The notes below the pieces were generated by a model, which saw nothing but the letters and a program-made list of their open reading frames with translations, was not told the origin of the DNA and did not search any database. A stretch of DNA of 64,000 nucleotides from Nitrospira sp. (GTDB lineage: Bacteria; Nitrospirota; Nitrospiria; Nitrospirales; Nitrospiraceae), in the NCBI GenBank assembly GCA_005116745.1, contig SWDS01000001.1:1-64000 (forward strand), written 5' to 3'. Of this stretch, positions 55,371 through 64,000 are shown one piece after another (position 1 is the first letter of the stretch; every line of letters begins with the position of its first letter). The position numbers and the translations under genes are program-made.

Positions 55371-55646
55371 GTGGCATACGATCTTCCCCAGAAGGCATTG
55401 GAGGCGCTGTTGCAAGGCGAGCGCAATAAAGCGGTCGATCTGGTTCAGCTTGAGGGAAACATGAGTCGGGAGGACGCCAGGGAAGTAGTCGCGACCTATA
55501 TCTTCGCAGACCCCTCTATACAAGCGATGATGAGAATGAAGGAAGCCACAGCGGGAACCAAATGGGGCCTCATGCGTTGGTTAATCCTGTTGCAAGCCAT
55601 TGTCGTCGCGATCGGATACTTCCTCTTTTTCCACAATCAATGGTGA
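55371..55646 (+). CDS. L7/L12 C-terminal-domain-like membrane miniprotein, copy 2
   Basis: This 91-residue protein is a paralogue of the one at 50147: KALEALLQGERNKAVDLVQL and SREDAREVVATYI match the same helices as its sister, followed by a single membrane span near the end (LMRWLILLQAIVVAIGYFLF). GAAGGAGG before the GTG at 55371 is a strong ribosome binding site. A longer in-frame upstream extension runs through the OsmC remnant and is rejected. Function unknown. Confidence 0.65.
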   Translation: MAYDLPQKALEALLQGERNKAVDLVQLEGNMSREDAREVVATYIFADPSIQAMMRMKEATAGTKWGLMRWLILLQAIVVAIGYFLFFHNQW

Positions 55647-55755
55647 GCGGGCCTCAGGCAGGAAGGTGACCTGACTGTCGCTGTCCCGCTGGTTTGGCGT
55701 ATCCCCCGCTTGCGGTCTGCTTTCTTTTGCTCTGGCCCCACCCGGAGACACGAGC

Positions 55756-56771
55756 ATGTTCCTTCCGTGGCTTTTCTTCGTCGTCTCCGCCGGCGCGATT
55801 GTCTTCGCAGGGACGAAACTCTCACGCTATGGTGATCAGATTGCCGAACTGACCGGCTTGGGGCGGCTGTGGATTGGCGTCGTGTTGATGGCCGCCGCCA
55901 CGTCCCTGCCGGAAGTCTTTACCACGATGAGCGCTGGCTGGATCGATGCTCCGGACCTGGCGGCCGGCAACCTCTTTGGGGCCGGGATGAGTAATATGCT
56001 GACGCTTGGGCTTATCGACCTTCTGTACCGTCAGAAGCGGGTATGGCAGCAGGCGGCCTTGGGGCATACGTTGGCGGCGACCCTTGCCATGGTGTTGACG
56101 GCCCTCGCGGCGTTTTTCGTGCTGTTACGGGTCGAGGTTGTCCATTTCGGCGTAGGCTTTGAGAGTGTGATACTCCTGATCCTCTATGTGTTAGGGATGA
56201 GGCTGGTGTTTCGGCAAGAGGACATGGCGCGCCGTCAACTCGAACACAAAGCCGTCGTGGAGGGTCTGGCTGAGGAGCCAGGCTCCGCGGGAGTCGACGT
56301 GATGCCCTCCGTTATGCCGTCAGAGGGTTCTCCATAGGCGCCCTCGTCTTGCTGGTCGCGGCGCCGGTGTTGGCCTGGTCGGCTGAGCGGATCGCAGAAG
56401 AAAGCGGCATGACCGCCACTTTTATCGGAACGTCACTGGTTGCCATCACCACTTCGTTGCCTGAGCTGGTCGTCTCGATTTCCGCCGTTCGATTGGGCGC
56501 GTTCGATCTGGCGGTCGGCAATCTGTTCGGCAGTAATGCCTTCAACATGGCGGCGTTCTTCTTTGCGGATCTCGCCTATCGCGGGGGAGGGTTATTGAGC
56601 ACCGTGAGTTCAACGCATGCGCTCACGGCTTTGTGGGCGATCATTATGATGAACATCGGGTTGATGGGGATCATGTACCGGGCGGAGCGACGGTTCAGGC
56701 TGATTGAGCCGGATAGCCTGTTGATGATCGTCGTCTACGTCCTGGGGCTCTGGCTTCTCTTCAACGGGTAA
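55756..56771 (+). pseudogene. CaCA-type sodium/calcium exchanger, split by a frameshift
   Basis: The first part (55756-56337) has the exchanger alpha-1 repeat AAATSLPEVFTTMSAG and AAGNLFGAGMSNM; the second (about 56288-56771) has alpha-2: VAITTSLPELVVSISAVRLG and DLAVGNLFGSNAFNM. Together they are one inverted-repeat CaCA protein of about 335 residues, with about ten membrane spans. Between them the first frame runs into GSAGVDVMPSVMPSEGSP and stops, while the +2 frame (DALRYAVRGFSIGALVLLVA) already carries the family sequence. So one indel near 56270-56290 broke the gene. Two separate half proteins might still assemble, but I take it as a pseudogene. Confidence 0.72.
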
Positions 56772-56947
56772 CCAGCAACCAACCACTCCTCCAAGTACTC
56801 CCACCTTCTTTGTGTTGCATTTGACCACCATGGCCCTTTGCTGACGTGGCATAACGCCACAGTGAACAGCGTAAGGACGTCAGATAGTCGAATGCTATGC
56901 ATGGCATGCACCCTGCTGTGAATAGTCCTAGCGAGAGGGACGCTGGT

Positions 56948-59713
56948 ATGGATGGAAAAGAAATCATAGGCCCCAGTGGGACGAAGAGCGCAATGGCTTG
57001 GTATGCCAAACCGACAGAAGCTCTGGCTGGTGAACTTCAGACAGACCTCAGCGTTGGTCTGAATGCCGATGAAGCGACACGCCGGCAAGCGCAAGAAGGT
57101 CCCAACGAACTGCCTGAGGCTCCTCCTCCCTCGCTGCTGAAGCTCTTTCTCTCGCAGTTCTCAAGCCTCATCGTGTGGGTGCTGATCGGGGCGGCCATTG
57201 TGTCCGGGTTGCTGGAAGACTGGATCGATGCGGTGGCGATTCTGGCCATCGTGTTTCTCAATGGTGTGCTGGGGTTTGTGCAGGAATTTCGAGCCGAGCG
57301 ATCGTTGGCGGCACTGCGCAAGATGTCAGTCGCGATGGCCCGCGTCATTCGTGGCGGTGCGTTGCAGTCCATTCCGGCACGGGAACTGGTCACAGGAGAT
57401 GTGATCGCCCTCGAAGCGGGTGACCGCATTCCTGCGGATTCACGCCTGTTCTATACGACGAATTTCCAAGCTCAAGAAGCGTCACTCACCGGCGAATCGA
57501 CACCCGTGTACAAGCAGGCAGAGCGACTCGATACCGCCGAGGTGCCGCTCGCCGATCAACACAACATGGTCTTCATGGGTACCGTCGCGGTTTCGGGTAA
57601 AGCCCGCGGGCTGGTGGTGGCGACAGGACTCGGCACGGAATTAGGTCGGATTGCGGCCATGATTCAGAAGGCTGCCGAAGCGGAGCGTGCTGAAACACCG
57701 TTGCAGCGGAGGCTGGAACAATTCGGCCAGACACTTCTGTGGCTGGCGCTCGGCGTCGTCACGGTGGTGTTCACTCTCGGATATCTCCGCGGGGAGCCGT
57801 TGGTCGAGATGTTTCTTACTTCGGTGAGCCTCGCCGTCGCAGCCGTACCAGAAGGCCTTCCTGCTGTCGTCACGATTACGCTGGCCTTGGGCGTAACCAG
57901 GATGGCCAAACGACATGCGCTGATTCGCAAACTCCCCGCAGTCGAAACACTGGGTTCTGCCACCGTGATTTGTACCGACAAGACCGGCACCTTGACGAAG
58001 AATGAGATGACCGTGACGCACGTGATCATGGACAACGTCCACTTCGAAGTGACTGGCGAGGGGTATGAACCATCTGGAGAGATCCGCCCCTTGCCCGTCA
58101 GTCATGCACCCTCACCCCTTCCAGCAGGCATTCATCATCTGCTCACTACGTCGGTTCTCTGCAATGGGGCGGCATTGCGACAGGAGAACGGAGTCTGGCA
58201 AATCATCGGTGATCCGACCGAAGGGGCACTGCTCGTGGCAGCGGCGAAGGCTGGTCTGACGAAAGATGAGCTGGAGCGCCGGGCACCGTTCGTACGCGAA
58301 GTGCCGTTCGATGCTGAGCGGAAGATGATGACGATCGTCCGCCGAACGGAGCAAGGCCCTGTGGCGTACTGCAAAGGAGCGCCTGATGTCCTGCTGAACC
58401 GTTGCACTGGACGCGTCACGCTGGAGGGTCGGACTGAGGCCCTGGACGAAGCGCATCGGCAGCTGATCAGCGAAGCCAACGCCTCGTTGGCTCAACAAGC
58501 CCTCCGCGTACTAGGTGTTGCGTATAAGCCCATTGGGCAACCGGCAAGTTCAGATGAAGAAGTTGAGCGCGATCTGGTCTTTCTCGGCCTCCTCGCGATG
58601 AAGGATCCCTTGCGGCCCGAAGCGACAGAGGCGGTGCGCCTCTGTCGGGATGCGGGTATCCGTACTGCCATGATCACTGGCGATCATAAGGAGACCGCGA
58701 TCGCGATTGCGCGTGAATTAGGCCTGCATCGCGATGAGGGGGTGGCGTTGTCCGGGGCAGAGCTGGATGGCTTGTCCGACGAGCAGTTGACGCAACGGGT
58801 CGAGTGCGTGAGTGTGTACGCCCGTGTGTCGGCGGAGCACAAGCTCCGGATCGTCGAGGCCTGGAAGCGGAACGGGGCCGTTGTCGCTATGACGGGCGAC
58901 GGAGTGAACGACGCGCCCGCCATCAAGGCTGCCGATATCGGAGTGGCCATGGGCATCGCCGGCACGGATGTGACGAAGGAAGCGGCCGATATGGTCGTTA
59001 CCGACGATAACTTTGCTTCGATCGCCGCAGCGGTGGAAGAAGGCCGAGGGGTATTCGACAACATCCGGAAAACGGTACATTTTCTCCTGTCGTGCAACGT
59101 CAGCGAAGTGCTTGTCATGCTGTTCGCGACGCTCTTTGGCCTGCCGCTTCCGCTCCTGCCGATTCACATTCTGTGGATGAATCTCGTGACGGACGGCTTT
59201 CCTGCTCTTGCGTTGGCAGTCGATCCGAAGGCGCCGGATTTGATGCGGCAGCCGCCGCGACAGGCCCAGGCCCGCTTATTGGACGGTGGGCGGTTGTGGG
59301 CCATCGCCGGCGAGGGGTTGATGTTGTCGGTCATCGCCCTAGGCGCGTTCTGGTGTAGCCTATTTATGTGGAAACAACCGATTGAGCAGGCACGGACCGT
59401 GGCCTTTACCGTGATGGTCGCCGCGCAGCTGGTGCATGTCTTCAATTGCCGGAGCGATCGCTGGTCGCTATTCCAGATGGGTGTGACGACCAACCATGCC
59501 CTCATCTGGGCTGTGGTGGTATCTGTTGCCTTACAAGTCGGTATTCTAACGATTCCGTTCATGGAGCCTATCTTCAAGGTCGCGTCGCTCCCGATTGAAG
59601 ATTGGGAACTGATGGTGGCTATGGCGCTTCTCCCGTTGGCCATTGTCGAGGCGGTCAAGTGGTTTCAACGACGAGCAAGCGCCGGGCTTCAGAAGGCACA
59701 AGGCGATCAATGA
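56948..59713 (+). CDS. P-type Ca2+-transporting ATPase (SERCA/PMR1-like, P2A)
   Basis: This protein is about 921 residues. Phosphorylation Asp344 lies in [13 protein letters not shown]; the actuator loop has [27 protein letters not shown] is the hinge. Ca2+ ligands of SERCA are kept: PEGLP in TM4 (301-305), a CNVSEVL in TM5 matching N..E, and NLVTDG in TM6. This points to a cytoplasm-to-outside Ca2+ (or Mn2+) export pump. ATG 56948 is preferred, with GAGAGGG upstream; ATG 56897 adds 17 residues. It follows the broken exchanger, perhaps an older calcium module. Confidence 0.9.
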   Translation: MDGKEIIGPSGTKSAMAWYAKPTEALAGELQTDLSVGLNADEATRRQAQEGPNELPEAPPPSLLKLFLSQFSSLIVWVLIGAAIVSGLLEDWIDAVAILAIVFLNGVLGFVQEFRAERSLAALRKMSVAMARVIRGGALQSIPARELVTGDVIALEAGDRIPADSRLFYTTNFQAQEASLTGESTPVYKQAERLDTAEVPLADQHNMVFMGTVAVSGKARGLVVATGLGTELGRIAAMIQKAAEAERAETPLQRRLEQFGQTLLWLALGVVTVVFTLGYLRGEPLVEMFLTSVSLAVAAVPEGLPAVVTITLALGVTRMAKRHALIRKLPAVETLGSATVICTDKTGTLTKNEMTVTHVIMDNVHFEVTGEGYEPSGEIRPLPVSHAPSPLPAGIHHLLTTSVLCNGAALRQENGVWQIIGDPTEGALLVAAAKAGLTKDELERRAPFVREVPFDAERKMMTIVRRTEQGPVAYCKGAPDVLLNRCTGRVTLEGRTEALDEAHRQLISEANASLAQQALRVLGVAYKPIGQPASSDEEVERDLVFLGLLAMKDPLRPEATEAVRLCRDAGIRTAMITGDHKETAIAIARELGLHRDEGVALSGAELDGLSDEQLTQRVECVSVYARVSAEHKLRIVEAWKRNGAVVAMTGDGVNDAPAIKAADIGVAMGIAGTDVTKEAADMVVTDDNFASIAAAVEEGRGVFDNIRKTVHFLLSCNVSEVLVMLFATLFGLPLPLLPIHILWMNLVTDGFPALALAVDPKAPDLMRQPPRQAQARLLDGGRLWAIAGEGLMLSVIALGAFWCSLFMWKQPIEQARTVAFTVMVAAQLVHVFNCRSDRWSLFQMGVTTNHALIWAVVVSVALQVGILTIPFMEPIFKVASLPIEDWELMVAMALLPLAIVEAVKWFQRRASAGLQKAQGDQ

Positions 59714-60310
59714 ATGCCCCAGCGAGGGCCTTCCACGGTAGATACAACCCCTCTTTTGTGGGTGATCCACTGGACCAGTATCAACTGGCAGGGCACTAGC
59801 AATTACTCACCCCATTCTGGTTAATTATTATATGGAGTGTGGAATAGCTATGTCTCCGACGGTTGGGTCCTGTCCTGCCTGCTCCCAGAGACTATCGGTA
59901 TTCAGAAATAGTCATTCAAAAGCTTTCTGGTGTTCCTGCAATGCATTCTCTTGCATACGTAGATGATGAAAGTGTCACGACAACTAATCTGGATGATACG
60001 GCCTCAGAGTTGGGTTCCCATAACATTGGAAGTAGGGCCTGTGATGGCCAGGTTTTTTCGTCGGTGATGACACTCGGACGAAGGCTAAGGGGCACGATCA
60101 CGCAGTTGGGTAAGAAGTCTGCTCCTCGTGAGCAGCGAGAGGGGTTATAGAACGTTGAATGGTTGGATTACCGTTCGGCTAGTCCAGTTCCACTTGGGAA
60201 AACCGTAAACGGAAGCTTTGTACCAGGAGCGCGAGGATCGGAGCAATGGACAAAACGAGGGAGCCAGTGTGGGTATTTGTCCAATGCTCTCCGGTGTCGA
60301 TGGAGGCACA
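59714..60310. other. intergenic stretch without a supported gene
   Basis: This is 597 bases before the helix-turn-helix-like gene. A plus frame (59863-60150) is open for 95 codons, but it has no ribosome binding site and no recognisable family. The 60040s hold a short T-run after a weak stem, which could be a terminator but is not convincing. Confidence 0.45.
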
Positions 60311-61192
60311 ATGGCCGTGACGAGAATGCACAATACGCTCAGTAAGGGCCACGTGATGGCTGATCGTATGGCAACGGTGAACCGCCTTGAAGAGGTGGTC
60401 TCGACATCGGATGAGTTCGATCACGTCGTCTCGCAGGCCTTACCGGTTTTGTTGGATCGGGCCACGGGTTATACGAAGCGGTTCTTACGGGAGACCGGCC
60501 AATGGAGCGACGACATCGAACATGAAAAGTTTGCGTTGCGCTGGGGCTCTGAATATCTTGAACGGTTTCTAGTCTGTGGACGCAGTGAAGTCCCATGTCG
60601 GCCCTTGTTTCTATTCGACTCCTTGGTAGCCAAACAGCACAGCAAGCCGGAACCATTTTGTTATCACCCCGACTTGCTGCGGCCGCTCGGTCGATATCTC
60701 GATGGGCTCGTCGCGAGGGCGGTCGTTAGTCGTGACGCGCTGATCGCGCTCTATCATCATTCCTATGGATGGGGCGCAGGGGACGTGATTGCGGTGACCG
60801 GACTCAATGGGTTGGAAAGCCAGCGTATCTACAAGAATTTTCGACGGTGGCGTGAGAGCGGCTGGCAGCGCACGATGGATGAGGTGGGCCTCACGAAGGC
60901 TGAGCTGGCCGAGCTTGGGCAACAGCAGCAGCGACATCGACAGCGATTCAACGGCGAGGCCGAGCGACTGATCCGAGTCGCTCAGTCGCACTACCGAAAA
61001 AGTGAGCCGGATCATTATCCTTGTCTCTCACGGTCTCAATGGGGAGACATGTTCACGCAGGGATATGGCTGCGATTATCGAATTTGGCACCTGGCACTCT
61101 GCCTCGATTGCATGCAAACGGCCTGGGGGCTGGGATCCAGCGGATCTTTGACCGGCGAAAAGCCGCGTTTGGAATTGCAGGTGCGACCGTAG
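60311..61192 (+). CDS. unrecognised protein with a possible helix-turn-helix
   Basis: This 293-residue protein is not assigned. The centre (about 130-180) reads DALIALYHHSYGWGAGDVIAV, TGLNGLESQRIYKNFRRWRE, resembling a sigma region 4 or other helix-turn-helix arrangement, with the second helix basic. A helical N-terminus (LLDRATGYTKRFLRE) could be a sigma region 2-like part, but no such motif is clear. The C-terminal part has four Cys or more (PCL, YGCD, CLDCM). TGGAGG five bases before ATG 60311 fixes this start. It is followed after 50 bases by a membrane coiled-coil gene. It may be a transcription regulator with that partner as its sensor; this is inference. Confidence 0.5.
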   Translation: MAVTRMHNTLSKGHVMADRMATVNRLEEVVSTSDEFDHVVSQALPVLLDRATGYTKRFLRETGQWSDDIEHEKFALRWGSEYLERFLVCGRSEVPCRPLFLFDSLVAKQHSKPEPFCYHPDLLRPLGRYLDGLVARAVVSRDALIALYHHSYGWGAGDVIAVTGLNGLESQRIYKNFRRWRESGWQRTMDEVGLTKAELAELGQQQQRHRQRFNGEAERLIRVAQSHYRKSEPDHYPCLSRSQWGDMFTQGYGCDYRIWHLALCLDCMQTAWGLGSSGSLTGEKPRLELQVRP

Positions 61193-61242
61193 GGGAGCGC
61201 CTAGTAGGCGCGTAGATGCAGTAGGAAGGTGAGGAGGTTCTT

Positions 61243-62481
61243 ATGGGTCACGAAGAGGAATTGGACGCGTATCGATCTCAACTCCTTGAATCATTGAACA
61301 GCCGGCCCGAGATTCGTAGCTGGTCGGATCCTATACAGGTCTATGTCAATGAGCGGCGTGTTGGGGAGCTTGAAGGCGCAGGGATCGGTGCAATGTTGCA
61401 AGTCCAGTGCGTCGATCACATCGAGACGGTACAGCTTCGCGCCGAAGACGGAACGCTCTTAGGGGGGCTCACGGCTCCCGAGTGTGGATATCGAACGGAC
61501 CGTGTCAGGCTTTCCGCTGATACCGTCGAGCTCTCTGTTCACAACCTGGCACAAGGGGGAACGCTCAGTGCGTTGTTCACTCCTGCGCCAAGTTTCTGGA
61601 GCCGCGCCTGGAAGAGCATTGCTGATGTTACCGATAGAGTGGTCGCCCGCCGTCCGGAACCGGCACTGGCCTATGGAATGCGAACGGTTGCCTTCACGCA
61701 AGCGCTATTGGCAATTGCTGTCGTTGGGTTGGTCGCTGACCGTATCACGACCGGAAGGACATCGGATCGTACTACGCCATCTCCGGTTGTTCAAACAGCA
61801 ACTCTTTCGCCGGCTCCGGCCGTTGACATGGCAAAATTTGAGCAACAGCTGGATGAGCTGGCACGGATGCAAGCGAAGGTTGATGACGCGCTCGGGTTTC
61901 AACAGAAAGGCGTGGTGCAGCTGCAGCAGGCCTTGGTCAAGCTGTCGTCGACGCAGGAGTCCTTCGAGTCCAATGTGCTGACTGTCCGGGAGGAGATCGA
62001 AAAGCGGCTGGAAACGGTCGGTCGCGAGACAGATCGCCAGACACGCCAGATGGCGAGCCGAGGGCGGGTCGAGCAGGAGCAGTTGGAAGCTGCTATCCAG
62101 AATCTTACAGCGGACAATCATCGGCTCTCCAAAGAAGTCGTCAGCTTGGAAGACTATAACCAGGTGCTGAAGACTAAGTTGCAGACGGCAGTTGCGAGTG
62201 CATCGAAAGCTGTCGATCCAAGCCCTGAGCGGCTCTTGAAAATGGCTGACAGCCTCCAGGCGACTCAGCAGCAGATGCCGTTTCTCTTCTGGGTGACTTT
62301 CAGTGATGGCACCAGTCAAGAAAGCATCGACAAATGGGTTTATGAAATACAAGGTCACAAGGGAGCCGTCAGTGAAGGCTGGCAGGAAGTACGGATCGTT
62401 CCACCGGCAGTCCCACCCGATCGATTCCTGGAGCAGATTAGAGGCGAAAAAATCGTCAAGGCAGCGCGGATTGGCCAGTAG
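61243..62481 (+). CDS. single-pass membrane protein with long coiled coil
   Basis: This 412-residue protein has a cytoplasmic-type N-terminal beta-rich domain (about 25-115), one membrane span (146-165, VAFTQALLAIAVVGLVADRI), a proline-rich stretch, a long Gln/Glu/Leu coiled coil (about 195-315) and a small C-terminal fold (345-405, LFWVTFSDGTSQESIDKWVY). GTGAGGAGG before ATG 61243 is a strong ribosome binding site. With the previous gene it resembles a regulator-membrane partner pair in layout only. I do not recognise either half. Confidence 0.55.
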   Translation: MGHEEELDAYRSQLLESLNSRPEIRSWSDPIQVYVNERRVGELEGAGIGAMLQVQCVDHIETVQLRAEDGTLLGGLTAPECGYRTDRVRLSADTVELSVHNLAQGGTLSALFTPAPSFWSRAWKSIADVTDRVVARRPEPALAYGMRTVAFTQALLAIAVVGLVADRITTGRTSDRTTPSPVVQTATLSPAPAVDMAKFEQQLDELARMQAKVDDALGFQQKGVVQLQQALVKLSSTQESFESNVLTVREEIEKRLETVGRETDRQTRQMASRGRVEQEQLEAAIQNLTADNHRLSKEVVSLEDYNQVLKTKLQTAVASASKAVDPSPERLLKMADSLQATQQQMPFLFWVTFSDGTSQESIDKWVYEIQGHKGAVSEGWQEVRIVPPAVPPDRFLEQIRGEKIVKAARIGQ

Positions 62482-62954
62482 GGTGTTCCGCGAGAAACGC
62501 CTTTCCTGCGCATCGTTCGGTGGGCATGGACCTATCGAAATCGAGACAGGAGGGGATGTGTTCCCCGTGTCCCGTCCGTGAGGTGATATCGATGTTCGTT
62601 GCTGGTAAAACGCCTAGATCACGTCCAGTCAGCTGTGGGGGGCTTCATTTTCCGATGGGCGTCAACATGAGCTTCAGTGTTCAGTCAAGCGTCCGGGGCT
62701 GGACATATTCCGGCTTACTCCGAGAAGTTTTGTCCGTTGAGCCCGAGAAGCTGTGGTGAGTAGCATGTCGCTTATGAATGACGGACAAAGCAGCAACACC
62801 AACAGCTCACGTGTCCGATCGAGACTCTGGCATGTAACCTTGAGCCGATGATTCGACGATCACAGTCCGAACTGGCCCTTATAAATAACGAAATCATATA
62901 CAAGCAGATGACTAACCGAATACAGTTGCGTACCAGAGGAAGAAAGGAAGGCTC
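62482..62954. other. intergenic stretch without a supported gene
   Basis: This is 473 bases before the glycosyltransferase. A plus frame (62520-62759) is open for 79 codons, but has no family resemblance or ribosome binding site. No repeat or RNA gene is evident. Confidence 0.45.
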
Positions 62955-64000
62955 ATGAGAATCGCACAAGTGTCTCCATTGTGGGAAAGCGTCCCGCCCA
63001 AGCTGTATGGGGGTACGGAACGAATTGTTTCGTATATTACGGAAGAGTTGGTTGCCCAGGGACATGACGTCACGCTGTTTGCCAGCGGCGACTCAGAAAC
63101 AACCGCGCGGCTTGAAGCGATCTGCCCCCAGGCCCTCCGGTTGAACACCGGCATCTTCAACCGAGACGCTCCGATGATGATGCTTCAGGAACGGGGCCTT
63201 GGCGCGGCGAAGGGCTTTGACATTATTCATTCACACCTGGATTTCATCGGATTCCCGTTGGCACGGAGGAACAGCATTCCGGTTGTGACGACCTTGCACG
63301 GTCGTCAAGATCTTCCCGAATTGGTACCCGTCTTTCGTGAGTTCCCAGAAATGCCCTTGGTGTCCATTTCAGATGCCCAGCGCAAACCGCTACCGTGGGC
63401 CAACTGGGCGGCGACTATCCACCATGGTCTTCCTCGAAATCTCTATACGTTTCATCCTCAGGCGCAAGGGTATCTGGCTTTTCTGGGGCGGATCTCCCCT
63501 GAAAAACGTCCGGACCACGCGATCGAAATCGCCAAACGCACTGGCCTTCCCTTGCGGATTGCGGCAAAGGTCGATCCGGCCGACCAGAACTACTTCGAAG
63601 CTGAGATTGAACCGTTGCTCAACCATCCACTGATTGAGTTCGTTGGAGAGATCTCCGATGCTGAGAAAGACGACTTTCTGGGCAATGCGATGGCGTTGGT
63701 GTGTCCTTACGATTGGCCGGAGCCTTTCGGGTTGGTGCTGATCGAGGCCTTGGCCTGTGGAACTCCGGTGTTAGCGTATCGACGCGGATCGATTCCTGAG
63801 ATCATCAATCACGGCGTCACCGGCTTCATTTGCGAGACGGTCTCCGAAATGGTGGACGCGGTTGGGCAGGTCTCCTCTATTGATCGACAGCACTGTCGGG
63901 CGGCCTTTGACGATCGGTTTACGGCGGAGCGGATGGCACGGGATTACGTGGCCTTATATGAGCGTCTTCTCGAAGACGGATCCGCGCAAGCCGCACACGC
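62955..64000 (+). CDS. GT4-family glycosyltransferase, partial (runs off right edge)
   Basis: From ATG 62955 (AAGGAAG just before it), 348 codons are open to the window edge. The N-terminal Rossmann half begins RIAQVSPLWESVPPKLYGGTE, with a GGTE loop typical of GT4 enzymes that use a nucleotide sugar. The C-terminal donor-binding half has AFLGRISPEKRPDHAIEIAK and the EX7E-type PEPFGLVLIEALACGTPVLA. GT4 members move sugars onto lipids, proteins or disaccharides; the acceptor cannot be told. It lacks its stop, so the last residues are not seen. Confidence 0.88.
   Translation, partial: MRIAQVSPLWESVPPKLYGGTERIVSYITEELVAQGHDVTLFASGDSETTARLEAICPQALRLNTGIFNRDAPMMMLQERGLGAAKGFDIIHSHLDFIGFPLARRNSIPVVTTLHGRQDLPELVPVFREFPEMPLVSISDAQRKPLPWANWAATIHHGLPRNLYTFHPQAQGYLAFLGRISPEKRPDHAIEIAKRTGLPLRIAAKVDPADQNYFEAEIEPLLNHPLIEFVGEISDAEKDDFLGNAMALVCPYDWPEPFGLVLIEALACGTPVLAYRRGSIPEIINHGVTGFICETVSEMVDAVGQVSSIDRQHCRAAFDDRFTAERMARDYVALYERLLEDGSAQAAH

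Noticed and set aside
59863-60150. 95-codon plus-strand frame
   Set aside because: No ribosome binding site, odd composition, no family.
62520-62759. 79-codon plus-strand frame
   Set aside because: No ribosome binding site or family resemblance.
1-64000. CRISPR array, tRNA or rRNA
   Set aside because: No regular spaced repeats and no cloverleaf or rRNA sequence was recognised by eye; a tRNAscan/Infernal run would decide.

Overview
The window is a bacterial chromosome segment with moderate to high GC and dense coding. The order rplM-rpsI, argC-argJ, rpsB-tsf-pyrH-frr-alr, tandem DUF151 nucleases, a MlaA lipoprotein, an outer-membrane FadL porin and many lipoproteins indicate a diderm bacterium. 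Gene style and the many small paralogous proteins look like Nitrospira (Nitrospirota). That placement is my inference from family resemblance; there is no rRNA here to confirm it. I saw no rRNA, tRNA or CRISPR array.

Layout. 1-0.4 kb: the edge of an RHS/YD-repeat gene. 0.6-9.5 kb: housekeeping core (YggX-like protein, two bifunctional nucleases, L13/S9, arginine synthesis, S2/EF-Ts/UMP kinase/RRF, alanine racemase). 9.5-25.2 kb: mixed genes, including a FadL-type porin with a large hybrid histidine kinase, siroheme synthesis, an HNH nuclease, a Rieske protein, a thioredoxin-like ferredoxin, MoaB, PhzF, and two paralogous B12-type radical SAM proteins with a CX4CX2C cluster motif. 25.2-29.2 kb: a mobile/defence insertion made of a ribbon-helix-helix plus coiled-coil gene pair behind an AT-rich operator-like repeat, a C-terminally damaged IS4-type transposase, and an AIPR-type abortive-infection gene. 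It abuts hypD-hypE (29.2-31.4 kb), the late half of a NiFe-hydrogenase maturation operon.

31.6-46.3 kb: envelope and signalling genes (cytochrome c, lipoprotein, SPFH lipoprotein, CBS protein, a multi-PAS histidine kinase with its LuxR-type regulator, MlaA, a decayed universal stress protein, a Xi-class glutathione transferase, a CzcB/CzcA-type metal efflux pair). 46.3-56.8 kb: an accessory zone of small genes, several visibly broken. They include an OsmC-like remnant, a DUF3995 gene with an internal stop and a frameshifted cation exchanger, alongside a macro-domain protein, a ferritin-like protein and two tiny membrane proteins related to the L7/L12 C-terminal domain. 56.9-64 kb: a SERCA-like Ca2+ ATPase, an unrecognised two-gene unit (helix-turn-helix-like protein plus single-pass coiled-coil membrane protein), and a GT4 glycosyltransferase cut by the window edge.

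Best candidates for something undescribed are the two-gene unit at 60.3-62.5 kb, which has the look of a regulator with a membrane partner; the RHH/coiled-coil pair at 25.6 kb; the CX4CX2C radical SAM pair; the L7/L12-like membrane miniproteins; and a 26-residue membrane protein at 40.5 kb. None of these functions is proven by the sequence alone.
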